Positions 46,919 to 58,721 of a DNA stretch of 64,000 nt are shown one piece after another (the first letter of the stretch is position 1; each line of letters starts with the position of its first letter). Origin of the DNA: Bryoerythrophyllum caledonicum (taxonomy: Eukaryota > Streptophyta > Bryopsida > Pottiales > Pottiaceae); contig OZ020514.1 of NCBI GenBank assembly GCA_963971425.1, positions 42,941,158 to 43,005,157 on the forward strand, in the 5' to 3' direction. The notes under the pieces were generated by a model, which did no database searches, was not told the DNA's origin, and saw only the letters and a list, made by a program, of their open reading frames with translations. The position numbers and the translations under genes are program-made.

Positions 46919-47379
46919 AGCTGCCTATATAAGATGCTCACATATTTGGTAACTTTTATACATAAACCTAGGTGTTGTCACAATTTCCATACACTGTATT
47001 AGCCCTATTCAAATACTTTTGTTTGTACTGGAACCATTTGTTTCGCACTGTAGATGCAATATATACATTATTCTTTTCACTTCTATGAATACCAATCAAT
47101 GGAGATGGAAGGATCTTCATATCTCGTAATGCAAGGTCACTTTGCACTTCTACTATAATCCTCCTATCCTTGCAAGGCCTCTTGTGCACTACACATTTCA
47201 ACAATTTATTAATTGTTTCTCTTGTGAATCTTCAAACTTTCAAAATTTATTCACCATCTTTGTTAGATCATAGGGTCTCATAAAGCACCTCTATGTCATA
47301 TTTTGTTGGATTTTCCTTGATTAAAGCTAGACTTTGACCAATCTAGACTTTTAAAAGTCCAAATTTACTTAAATGTGGC

Positions 47380-50256
47380 ATTATTATGTTGCCATTGGCA
47401 TAGATTATTGGTTACATTTTTTGCAATTTTGATTGAGTCAATAAGATTTCTATGTTTATGATCATTGATGAGAATTATGGAATATGTCATGGGACGTGGC
47501 GTCGAGGGCCTCTCCGTATCGTAATATTTTAGGGTAGATTAGTTTTTTACTAATCGACGGGTTTAGAGACGTACAACGGTGCACCGCATTCATCCATGGA
47601 TGATTTCATACGGGGTATGTGTGTGCATATGGCGCCGCACACGTCCTTGACCTAACAGCTTTGTGAGTGAGTTTGAGAGTGTTTAGTGATTACCTTTGTT
47701 TGTAAGTGATTGCATATCATTAGTATAGGCTCTGCATTCTCTTATACTACTTGTACTTGTTGGTTCTCCCTTTGTAGAGTTCGAGACGCTTGATTACTCT
47801 TGTGATTCAATGGTTATTCACTTTACAAAGACCCTCTCTTATTTCTCTCATTTTTCCACAATTTATGCATTTGAAAAGTTTGTAGAAGATGGAAAGAATA
47901 GAAGAAGAGTGGGTTACAATTATTTAGATTACATATGCAACGTTTTCTTGAGTTTAGTTGTTAAGAGTTTGTAGTGAGTGAAGAGGCATCAAAGGAGAGA
48001 CGCAGTTGGAGCGTTTGCTGCGGTTTGGAACATATAGCTCAAAGAGGTGAGAACCCGTTGGAGAACGCTGATGAGGAACGCAAAGAACTAAGGCAGCAAG
48101 GGCAATTTCAGGATAGCCTTGGGCGTTGACCTCAGAAGAAGGGACAACCTGTTAGAAGGACTGCATGCACGAGAGCAACGTGACGAGTGCAAGGGACAAG
48201 TGGCAGCAAACACCTTAAGCCTAAGGTGTTTTACGAGCTGCTGGGCCTATATCTGGGTACTCCAATCTAGCGTGGGCACTAGGCAGACTGCTTAAAAGAG
48301 AAATGAACTCTTCTACGAGTGTAGGAAATCAAAGCGCAGCTGAAGGATGTGGAAACTTGATAGAGGGCCCGCAGCGAGGAGTGCACAATTGGGGCTTAAA
48401 AAGAGCCCATCAAACTCAATGCAAGACAACATGTCCATAGTGCTCAAAGTTGACGGGCTGCAATAAAGGTTTCGACATGGGAGCGGAGGCACGAGCTGTA
48501 GGGCAGTCAACGTTCCCATTTGGCTAAGGGCACGCACGGTAAAAGGCTTCCGCAGGAGCACGGGCTGGGGGCTAGCAGGACGCGTGGCATTTTAATCCGG
48601 GTAACTTGACCGTGTGAGCAGTCAGAGAGCAGCCAACGTGAGCAATGAGCGGTGAGCAGAGAACTACAGGCAAGTATTTAGTTTTATTTTTGAAATTCTA
48701 AACTATAAAAGCCTAAAGCCGTGAAATTTTATCAAGTACAGTAGTTGATTATTTTTCTGTAATCCTATAATAGGGAACATTATTTACATTATTTAGGAAT
48801 TACAAATATTGATAGTGGAGTATACTATCCTATTGTCGTGGAATTAAACGTCATGAAAGATTGATAGTGCAATAAAAAAATCTTTGCAATGATAAGTACA
48901 ATGAGAGAGGGTGATAAAGGATGCTTAAATTCCTTAGGCACTTAGATAGATAAATACATATGGGTGAAGTTGGAAAGGGAGTGCATAACTTACTATGCTT
49001 TGACAAATGATACGGGACATTGACATGTTTAGATATTTTGTGACGAGATGCCACAATAGGATTGCCACTACCAACACCCTGTGGGAGGTGATTTATAAAA
49101 AACAATCACCAACTTGTATTATTTGGGCATTTTTTATTATCCCGCGTTCTTATTTTCATTCACCATTACCTTTTATTGTATGTTGATAAGAATGAAGTAT
49201 ATTTTATGTGTGAGTCTATTTATATTACTTTCTATTTTTCCTTTATCTTATTATTTCTTACAACTTATTTTACCTTATGTGGTCGAAAATGAAATATAAA
49301 AAAATGAAAACTTTATTCCAATCTACTCTATGGGGAACACCTTTTGATTGTTTTAGAGTTTCAAACTCCGAAATGGTAAAGGATTGTCACTTGTCACCCC
49401 TAGGTTGTTAAAATAATTGTGGTTTCTATTATTATTGTTAAAATAATTGTGGTCTCTATTGCTACCACATATACAAATTAATTAACGCCACAGTTGAAAC
49501 CACTACGCTTGTAAACTAACGGTGGAAAATGTGCTGTAGCAAAGCCATAAGCAATAGTCTTGGCATATGTTGGAAGTGTAAAAGACTTTGGATGAGACTT
49601 GGCAGAGGCCATCAATTTGCCAAAGAATAGGTAATATAAGTTAAGATGAATTAAAATGATTCCTGTAGAAAGACGGCAAAATCATTTAAAAAATGTACTT
49701 ACTCAAACGGTTGCGCTTTGCCACATGACAAATTGGAACCTCATCTTCACCAAAGACATTATTTGATCTGGCTGGAATTCATAAATTTGTTGCATCCTCT
49801 TGAAGAGCAAGAGAAGAGCCTAAAAAATGAGTGCATTGGCTTCAAAGCCAGTAACATGTCGATCTAGCCTCTTTTTTGCAGGAATAGAAGCTCTTGAACT
49901 TTAAAAAAAATCAGATTCAGAAACAATTAAACGAAGATTGAGTGCATAAAAAGCCACTTTTAATAAGTTATATGTGGACCTATGGCAGCAATGGCATCCT
50001 CAGGTTGACCAAATCTCCTTTTACAAAACCAAAAAAAATATTAAGTGAGGTACTGGACTCTTTAAATCTAAACCCTTAGTAAATGCTTTTGTGGATAAAA
50101 TGTTGACTTCTGAGTGACGATTTTCCATTGAGAATGAAAACACTCACCTAGTGAGATGTTCTTAAACATAGCACCTTCGATCTCTTTGCTCTGCTTCGAT
50201 GTCATGTCTACAGTCTGAAGCAATGAAACAAAGAGCTACAACATTCAATAGAAGGA
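47380..50256. other. Unassigned spacer between the L2-related fragment and element C
   Basis: No gene recognised. 47480-47830 has an LTR-like texture but no partner or boundary. 48000-48640 is richer in G/C without an ORF of note. 48640-48665 carries a few GGTGAGC-like units also seen at 58930. 49410-49470 holds a direct duplication of GTTAAAATAATTGTGGT. Confidence 0.45.
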
Positions 50257-50754
50257 ACACCATATTCGTTATATTGGGAGATTTAGCAACTCCCAAATTA
50301 ACACATGTAGATCATAATAGCTAAAGTGCACATCTAATTTCTACAATATGGAGGGATATGAGTTTCCATTAAATTGGGAGGTAATGTTTTCTACAAAAAC
50401 CCCTAGAAAAATAAGTACTACGGATAACATTGCAGTACGAATCTAACTATAATATTGAAAAGAAGAACACATTAGTTGACACTTCTTTTATACCACATGT
50501 GTTCATTGAATATGAATAGCTAAATATTCACACTCGATCCTATTAACCCGGATTAACACCATGCTCCAATTTAGCTAAAAGTGAGCTAAATGACGGATAA
50601 ATATCCACTTGTAAGAGAATTAGCTAAATACATTTTGATGAGCCTTTTTTTATTTAAAAGAATTTCAATTCTCCTTGTGGAATACAAATTGGCTAAAAAT
50701 ATATAACGAGTTTCAAATGATGGTGCTCAAAAGTGGAAAAAAAATTGCATACAC

Positions 50755-50926
50755 ACTACCTCTCTTCGAACTAAACTGTCCCCATCACTTAGAGGTGCAA
50801 TGAACTCAAAAAGGCAATTCCACACACTTTAGCTCCACTTGACCTAAAGTGCGCACCATTACTAAGTACAATGAACTAAATAAGAAGATTTGCTCACACT
50901 TTAGCTCCACTAGAGCTAAAGTGCGA
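50755..50926. repeat. L1 3' subterminal palindrome array of element C
   Basis: Inverted repeats at about 50753-50780 (degenerate), 50823-50852 and 50894-50926 with the CACACTTTAGCTC arm, inverse of 5514-5690. Confidence 0.85.
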
Positions 50927-51236
50927 CTCAACATATACTTTCTATCATTCACCATGAAGACAATTACTGGTATTATTGGTTTCAAGATTAGAAGCAATTT
51001 ATCATATTGTTATTTTAAAAAGAAAATAAAACATACTGCAAATTATCACCGATACGCAAAAATAATGGAGAGAATATTTCATAGCAATCATTGGCATCAC
51101 ATATAATAGTCATACAGAGTGTAAACAAATACAAATGTCTACAATCTCAGCACCAATGGATCTAACCATACTACATGAAGTATTACGCATCAGAATCCAA
51201 AATCTTGGAAAAGGAAAGTCCATTGATCTAAGTCCA

Positions 51237-54068
51237 CTACGACTCGGACCTGGCAAGTGCTTCCAAAGAGGCCTTGATAATCGCTACTTGCCCCTTCGGA
51301 ATTTTTGTAGTTGAATCTTGCACATGACCTCCATCCCTCTTTGAAGACCTAGGTTTCCATGCTGTCAAGATTGAATCGGTACTCTCCCACGTTATGGCTA
51401 TCCCCTTTTCAATTGTCCAACGAAGGTTGCTATCAGTATCCCAATCTTTGTAGAACTTCACAACATCCCGATCGCGCGATATAGGGCGGTAGAATTGGAT
51501 ACGCACGGTGTTTGGCATATCCGGATTAGAATTAGGATCTGAAACCGCTTGAGCAATCCAAAATGGGCGCTCGTCCCCATCACAAGGCCGCAATGCAACA
51601 AAATAGCCAGCAAAAAGATCACGGCCAACTCTAAAAGAAGGAGGTGGACGATCGCGTCTCTGGCCAACAAAATGCTCATCTTCACGGTACTCCTCGCGAA
51701 CCTCACCCTCCGCTGAGATTTCATCTTCAATGGCATGGGCAATTCGCGTCGTTGGCCAAAAGCCGTCTTCCAATGAATTCGGTGTATCCATTGGAAGTGT
51801 CAGAGCACCTCTAACATCGCGCCAATAATACGATAGCGGCTCAAAACGCGAATGGGCTTCAACAGACTCCCGCGATGATTGCTCCCAGTGATCGATGAAT
51901 CCTGAAAGTCCCTTCACCACTTCATGGAGATGCCGCATCCTAGAAGGCTTCAATGCATCAGGTTCTCCGCGAGGCCATAAAGACCTCCCTTCAGAATCCT
52001 CCTTCCACAATTTGATGCCACTACCTTCTCCTCCCTTAGGAAGCCAATCCTCATCATGGCAAAGGATTTTATACTTCATTACCGGACAACCACTTGAGTC
52101 CACATAAAACTTGAACTGATGAGCCTTCGTGTGACCCTGCAAAGCTTCATCACCGTCCGCAATCATATCCCCAATGAACTTCTTAAAGTCAGGAACCTCT
52201 TGAATGAGATGCGGGATTGTGGGAACACTCTCATTTTTCATGAACGACCTCATGAGCAAAGGAATGGTTGGAAAACTCTCCTTCCTCAATGTCATACTCC
52301 AACGTCCAAATAATGCATCTATATCATCATGTGTATGACCAACTAGCATAAAATTAACATATACCTCGCGGAAGATGCGTTTTGCAACAAGAAGAGACCA
52401 AAAACAGAAAACAAATCTATTTTTGTTATCACCAACAGCATTGTCCATTTGCACGTTCAATATTCGTGGCAAAGGCCTCCCAAGAACTGGGATATCTCGT
52501 ATCTGTCCTAATGGATCCAAACACATCTCTGCACCCCGTAACACGGCCGCATACAATGGATGAGAGCAAGATTCAGGAAAGAGTTGCCGGGACGATGACT
52601 TCGGAGGCGCCTCCAAGTCATGCAATAGTTTTGCGAACGACCCAACCGTGTAATTGGCATCATGGGAGTATAAATCAAGGCCTTAATGGGCGTAACGTTG
52701 GTCCACATGACCATGGGCAAGCATGCCTGTGATTGCAAGAGGCAACTTCATAAGCCCATCTAAGTGCTTTGTTTTATGTGAAAAAACCGAGGACGCGGTC
52801 TTTGAGTGATCCATCTTATCATGCATGATGGTAAGAACCTCCTGGGGCGACGACTTTGATCGAAATCGGTTCAGGTAGTACAAGTCCCGATGTGAGAAGG
52901 CAGAATCAATGTGAACCTGCATCTTCTTTTGCCATAGCAGCGATGCTTGTGTTCCAGGTTGAGTAAGCTTCTTCTGATCCTGGTATTTGTCACACGTAGA
53001 ACAACGGGCGAAGTTGTCTCCACCTTTCTTGGCATAGTACTCAGGAAAGCTCACTCGCCGAATCTTATTCAAGCTTGAGGTTGAGATTGGCGGCAATCCA
53101 CAATCAGCGAGATGATCATCAAGAAGCGGTATCTGATCCTTCCACTTAAAACTTACAGGAAGGACCTTTGCCACAGCCTTCTCACCAGATGGGAGAAGGC
53201 GGGACTTGTGAGGCATGTGGTCCGCATGTCTATCGAGAATGGCTCCAAGAGCGGCAATAGCCACAACCATATGACCTCTAGGCTTACGCAAACCGGTATT
53301 CCCATGGTGTTGAGCCGCATGACGAGCGGCAGCGTCCTTCGCATTCCGATAGAAAGTACTCGCACTTACACCCATGATTTTCATCCAAGCATGGGTACAA
53401 ACGTCCACACCCTCTAGGGTCACAACCTTCCTACCCGAAGAGTTTCTATGAAACTGTCTATGAACGTCGAGTTTGATATGATTTCTAAACTGCACAATGG
53501 TCTCACAGTACAAGCGCATCCGAAGGACTTTTATTTTATCTCTAGGATAGTGTTGTACACAGTTCTCACTGCAACAACTATTGCTCGCAACTGCGTTAAT
53601 GGAAAGAGGGGTCATGAGAAATTCAGCATTCCTGGACACTGTTGGACGTGTATTCCTTGAGGAATTGTCGTAAGAACGGGAGCTCCCACCTAGAGGTCTG
53701 TTACGCTCAACCAACCAGACATTGTAAACGTCCCTAAGGCAATGATGGAAGAGACTCACACCGTTTAAGAAGACTTGTTGAATAGGCCAGGACTTAAACG
53801 AGTACCTCCACTCATCAGGAGCTTCCTCCAGAACAAAAGTACTGGACACCTGTACTACAACATTCGAATCCCCAAGAGGACTAGAGGAACCTAGAATTGC
53901 ACTGGACCGGACATTGCGAACCAACCCCTCTGCAACGCGAACACCCGAACCATTGTGAAGCGAAACAGTCATCCCGATCCAGAGACGGCGAGGAATAACA
54001 TCAAACTCAGGAAGGTCAGGGTTCACGGGAGCGTCAACATGAACATCGTCGTCCTCCGAAGACGACAT
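51237..54068 (-). pseudogene. DUF7869-type transposase of element C, single nonsense codon
   Basis: From ATG 54066-54068 (after an intron-like AG acceptor) to the stop at 51237 the frame is about 943 codons with one break: a TAC-to-TAA change at 52683-52685 (Tyr in copy A). The N-terminal acidic segment MSSSEDDDVHVDAPVNPD is intact and shows the codon lost in copy A (Trp, ...RRLWIGMT). CCSENCVQHYP, CSTCDKYQD, HDKMDHSK, QMDNAVGDNKNR and GHTHDDIDALFGRW are all kept. Amino acid identity to A is about 95% by eye. The frame remains open upstream to 54335, but that part lies in the intron or leader and looks non-coding. Without the nonsense codon this would be a full-length gene, so its loss is recent. 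Confidence 0.8.
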
Positions 54069-54219
54069 TCTGCATTCAAATGAGGTAAATATTAAATAAC
54101 CCTGCCAAATAAGAATAGGTGAATACCTTGTAGGAATAGACATCAATGAAGAAGCATATGAAGAGGTAAAGTCTGGCGCTTGAAAATACATTTGATTCAA
54201 GTGAATTGACATTAAAGAA

Positions 54220-54690
54220 CATGCAAATTTAGCTCGACTCGAGGTAAACTGATGCGGTATTATATGACATGTAGAAAATTTAATGCGATTAGTTTTAATC
54301 CGAATATGAAATAATCTCACCCTCGACAGTGACAATTTGGCCCGATCCGACCTGATTTAATGACTATAAGACGCAATGTAATTTTATCCCGAGTCGAGTT
54401 AAAAAGACATAGAAAATAAGGTAAATTAGTTTAGTTCGAGTCGAGATAAACTGTCCTTCGAGAGAAGGTAAGACAGTTTAGCTCGAGTCGAGCTAAACTG
54501 TCGAAACATTATAGTAGGACAGTTTAGCTACATACGAGCTGCACTGTCCTACAATATTGAATCGGCAGTTTAGCTCGACTCGAGCTAAATTGTCTTACCT
54601 TCTATCGAAGGACAGTTTAGCTCGACTCGAGCTAAACTGACAATAATGATATTGAGTCGAGCTAAACTGTCCTTCCGCGATTCTCGGCGC
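54220..54690. repeat. L1 intergenic palindrome array of element C
   Basis: At least six copies: about 54231, 54424, 54473 (perfect 29 bp), 54520, 54566 and 54612, plus a half copy at 54652; the last full ones are spaced 46-47 bp. Arms ACAGTTTAGCTCGA around one central base. The densest array in the window. Confidence 0.9.
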
Positions 54691-54704
54691 CTTTGTCGGG
54701 ATTC

Positions 54705-55200
54705 GTATGGGAAAACTCTTCCGCCTATGAATCTGACTCTCTGTATACTACAACCCAAATCTTTCCGTTAGTCGTCAAGAAACTCTCACTGATGCTTCAA
54801 AATCACAGTAGCAGCTGGAACTAGCGCAATAACCCTACACACTGTCACATCCTAATTGCTAGAGACTGTGCACGGAGAATGCAAGAAGTATACATTGTGT
54901 ACTTTATGAAGAAGACAACCGGTACGTTGTTGCCTCACCTGCTCAACCGTGCGCAACCTATAGGTGTTGCCCTCTTCAAGCTCCGACAGTCGTACTACCT
55001 CCAAGCCTCTCCACAACAACCTTGCACAACAACCAAAGCGAGAAGGAAACAAATGAAGAAAGTTTTCGAGTATCGGCGAGGTCACTCACGAACACACGAA
55101 CGTTTCAGAATTGGCCGGAGGAAACTTCAAAATTGGCGGGGGGGGGACTTTTTCACAGCCCCTAAAAAGTGCAAATTTGAAATCTTAGCGGGAAACTGAA
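54705..55200. repeat. Segment shared with 1136-1323 plus adjacent open stretch
   Basis: 54705-54895 matches 1136-1323. Beyond it the minus strand has a 77-codon open frame (55085-54852) starting MTSPILENFLHLFPSR, with LSELEEGNTYRLRTVEQ followed by a donor-like CAG/GTGAGG. The pattern L.EL....LRT faintly resembles 6255-6310 before copy D, so it might be a 5' exon. A G-run lies at 55138-55147. Product unknown. Confidence 0.4.
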
Positions 55201-55282
55201 TCAACTATTTCCCGGTTGACTAAAATAAGGAAAGGTCAATACCTCGAATATACTCGCACATGCGAGTTATATACACGGTTTT

Positions 55283-55440
55283 AGGGTAACGCTCAGGGTT
55301 TTGGATAGGTTTAGGTTTAGGGTTTAGGGTTAGGGTTTAAGGTTTGGAGTTTCGGGTTTAGGATTTGGAGTTTCGGGTTGAGGGTTTGGAATTTAGGTTC
55401 AGGTTTAGGGTTCACGGTTTAGGATCCTTGGTTTAGGTGA
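55283..55440. repeat. Degenerate plant telomere-type repeats
   Basis: Irregular TTTAGGG copies (GGTTTAGGGTTTAGGGTTAG) decaying into GTTTCGGGTTTAGG-type variants. Interstitial. Confidence 0.8.
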
Positions 55441-56878
55441 TATCTTCTGATGTCAATTCATTTCAATATAATAATACTTTGAAGATTCATGATATTGAGA
55501 ATTCAACTAAGGTATAGGGAAATGTAGAGAAGATATTGAGATGATTAGAAATAGTTTTTATTACAATCCAAATAGGACTTATCTATTATGTTGAAATCAA
55601 AGACCTTAAGAGACGAGTTGCATTTAAAAAAACAAAAAAACATATTATATGTGCACGTGTATTTTTAGCCAAAACAAATGTATTCAAACATGCTTTGGAC
55701 ATCATTTCTTTGGGGTTTTAAAAATGTGCATCATGTAACTATTTCATCATCAATTTAGAATGTGCATTCTTTGGCAAGAATCCCAATGTCCCCATGGTCT
55801 GGATTTGCAATTGAAATTGGTTACTTTCCACTTAGAGGTATTCAAAGACTTGAAATGTGCGCAAACTAATATTTCAATTAAAATATCTTATTCTTGAGTT
55901 CACATTGTATTTTCATGACTTTAGGGTGTGGCAATCTAAGCATGACATAAAAGATGGAAGATTTCTTGACCATATACAATTTATTTCATGTTTAGACGTG
56001 AAATTGAAGACTTTGTCATTTGTATAACATAGAGAGTGGAACAATATTAAAAGATTTAAATAAGAAACGGAGAGACCTCCTCACGACAAAAAAAGGATAA
56101 TCAAAATATAAAATATAACTAATACAAAGTGTATCACTTAGTGCATCAGGCATAATTTAATGTTCGTAATGTAAGTAATTTTGAATTTATTTATACATGC
56201 AAAAATGGAATAATTAGTTTTTGAGCACGTTCTAGTGGTCGCAAATTATATTTTAAATTCTCAAAATTTTGTAGAAGGATGATAAAAGTAATGAGGCATA
56301 TTTATAAGTAATGTATTTTCTCAATGAGAGGCATATTTATAAGTAATTTATTTTCTCAATGAACGTCTTCATTAAAAGTTATGCGAGCCAAAAGAGAAAC
56401 TTCTCGATTGCCGGCACATCGAGCAACCTAAAAACCCTTTTGCTATGACACAGTATGGAATGTGGTATTTTCAATACATAGAAGTAATATTAGAACAAAT
56501 GATATTGTGAAAAAATATGTTATTTTTCTAGTGAAAAATAAGATTACATATTCATTCATCTATTTTTCACATTGTCACATATTATTGATTTAGGGTACCA
56601 AGAATACTTAGACTTCATATCCACTAAAAATTAGGGGATCGTCATATTTTTTTGTTTTTTAATATTACTATTAGAGATTTAGATCCACATATTATGAAAA
56701 TCCTTTTAAAATTCAAAAGATTACTATTCCACTTGTGAAATATTTATCCATAAAGAGAAGTACGGAGTTCAAAATGATTGATTGTAGAAGTGGAAATACA
56801 CATTGCACATACATCAGATCGGTTTTTAGCAGAGGTGTGGACCATCACTACATGTAGTGAACTAAAAGGAGTGTGTGC
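55441..56878. other. A+T-rich spacer without recognised features
   Basis: No gene. A short direct duplication 'GAGGCATATTTATAAGTAAT' occurs near 56291 and 56329. Confidence 0.5.
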
Positions 56879-57030
56879 ACACACTTTAGCTCCACTCGTG
56901 CTAACGTGTGCCTCATCACTAGGTGCAGTGAACTAAAAAGATAATATGCACAGATTAGCTCTTCTAGAGCTAAATTGTGCACCATCACTAAATGGAGTGG
57001 ATTAGAAAGCAAAAATGCACTATGTAGCTC
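56879..57030. repeat. Orphan L1 3' palindrome array
   Basis: Inverted repeats at 56879-56910 and 56949-56980, with a half copy at about 57016-57032, about 70 bp apart. The spacer 'CCATCACTA..TG.AGTGAACTA' is the same as in elements A and C. No transposase or TIR nearby. Confidence 0.8.
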
Positions 57031-58173
57031 CAGTATACAGAAGATGGCTTCTAGAGAAGTGGAAACTAAATAGGAATGCACACAGTAATTGTAAAATTTA
57101 CAATAAGTGTAGTGACAAAACTATATTACACTAAATGCCAACTACTATACTAAATGTCAATCCTAGTAAATAGTAGAACATAAAGTTTTTTACTTGTGGA
57201 CAATTACTGTAGGGAACCTTAATCATGATTTGATTACATCTTGAGCATCATAGTAAAGAAGGGTTGAGTGCATGTAGAAAAGGAAGAATTTGCAAGAAAG
57301 AGCTTGGGAATAAGCGGACGTAGGTATGGAGCAAAAGGAAAATATAAAAAATTGGACAAAGTAGAATGTAAAATATGGAGGGAAAATGAAACTACAAGTA
57401 GAAGACTGGAAATATAAGAACATTCTTCTGGAAACGAAAATGAGAAAAAAAAGGAATATTGGAAAAGGAAAAAACTTAAACATATAATAAATATAGGAAT
57501 ACAAGTAAAATATTCATTAGATATCCATCACATAATACGCATTCAATGTGCATTACATATTCAGTAAATATTAATTAAATACTCATTAAATATTCAAATA
57601 CACATTAATTTTACATTAGAAATTTATGCACTATTCATTAACTATTCATTAACAGTGCATTTAATACTCTATAAATAATCATTAAATATATAAATATTAA
57701 TAAACTATCATAAATATACTTTTAAAACTTCCAACATTCAATAAATAAAATTCCAATATTCTTTAATTGTGCATAAAAGTTACAAATATACCAATATACA
57801 TGAATTATCCTCTAAAAAATCATTACAAAGTCATTAGTTATTGGCTAAATATTTGATTACACATTAAATATTCATTAGATAATATTAAATAATGTAAAGA
57901 AAATGCAAGAGATGGGAATGAGAATAGTTGTGGATAAGAGGATATGAAATTGAGGTTGAAGATGAGACGAAGAATAAATGCATGGCGACCGGTAGGCTGA
58001 AGACTTTGAGCTTATACTATTTATCAAGTATCAAAATTGTGTGCTAGGGAAGAGTTTTGATAGAGGGCTATTACGAAATGAACTGTAGTAGGTGAACGAA
58101 TGAGGGATAATATTCAGGACAATGGTGGCTAAAACTAGTTGCCAACTTGTTGACAAATAGTGTACTAGAAAAA
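57031..58173. other. A+T-rich spacer with simple-sequence tendency
   Basis: 57500-57900 is rich in ATTCATTAAATA-like phrases (CATTAAATATTCATTA); no gene recognised. Confidence 0.5.
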
Positions 58174-58558
58174 GATAATCTCCACCGGGGCCGAGTGACC
58201 GGAATGCAAGAATAAACACGGTAAAGCCGACTCCGTGAGGCCTAGGCCGGTGTCCCAGCCCACTGGAGTGGCGGCGCCGGTTCCTCTAAATAGTAAATTT
58301 ACAAAAAGTACAGGGGACACCAAAAGTCCCCGAGAGCATGTGTTCAAGCATGAAATTACACGAGGGAATTAAAAGAAATCGATAAAAACCTTCCAAAAAA
58401 TTAGCCTACTATGGCGTTAGTGCTGGGCGCTGGCGTTCCCTCACAGTGGCCAATTCGGGGACGGTGCGGGGGGAAAAGGGTGACCCCCCTCACTTCATCT
58501 CAAACTTGGGCACCTTCCCGCTGGCGTGGAAAATTCTCCGACAGGGGTGGAGATGCTC
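58174..58558. mobile_element. Possible small MITE-like insertion
   Basis: GATAATCTCCACCGGGG at 58174-58190 and its imperfect inverse CAGGGGTGGAGATGCTC at 58542-58558 bound about 385 bp that is much richer in G/C than the flanks. No clear target duplication. Ends of the form GAGCATCTCCAC are common in small plant transposons, but this is a weak call. Confidence 0.4.
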
Positions 58559-58620
58559 TAACAACTGTATTTGTACCGTTACAGTAAAAGCAAAATGAAG
58601 TGAAACGTACAGAAAAAATT

Positions 58621-58721
58621 CACAATTTAGCTCTATTAGAGCTAAAGTGTACACCATCAGTAAATGTAGGGAACTATAAAGCAAATACGCACACTTTAGC
58701 TCCATTAGAGCTAAAGTGTGC
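58621..58721. repeat. Second orphan L1 3' palindrome pair
   Basis: 58621-58651 and 58689-58721, 68 bp apart, the second with a perfect CACACTTTAGCTC arm; spacer ACACCATCAGTAAATGTAGG as in the other L1 3' arrays. Confidence 0.8.

Larger units (their letters stand above)
43876..47379. mobile_element. L2-related element fragment (gene 1 half) with its own palindrome variant
   Basis: Contains a transposase pseudogene on the plus strand and ends at 47379 in the same terminal sequence as the L2 element (TTTACTTAAATGTGGC). Its palindromes differ: GAGTATAGGATCCTACTATC at 43937-43956, a weaker form near 43885, and others near 45340 and 47104. The gene 2 half expected to the left was not found. Confidence 0.6.
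50257..54690. mobile_element. L1 element C (gene 1 half, right end truncated or rearranged)
   Basis: Starts with the L1 TIR ACACCATATTCGTTATA at 50257-50281. The 3' tail, transposase and 5' palindrome array are collinear with element A in inverse orientation and about 95% similar by eye. No L1 TIR is found on its right side; homology ends after the array, where the segment shared with 1136-1323 begins at 54705. Confidence 0.75.

Noticed and set aside
47480-47880. Solo LTR of a retrotransposon
   Set aside because: The texture is suggestive but no TG...CA pair, target duplication or second copy is visible in the window.
54069-54335. N-terminal extension of the copy C transposase (89 extra codons)
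   Set aside because: The sequence lies in the palindrome-bearing leader, the matching stretch in copy A is not open, and an AG acceptor directly precedes the conserved ATG.
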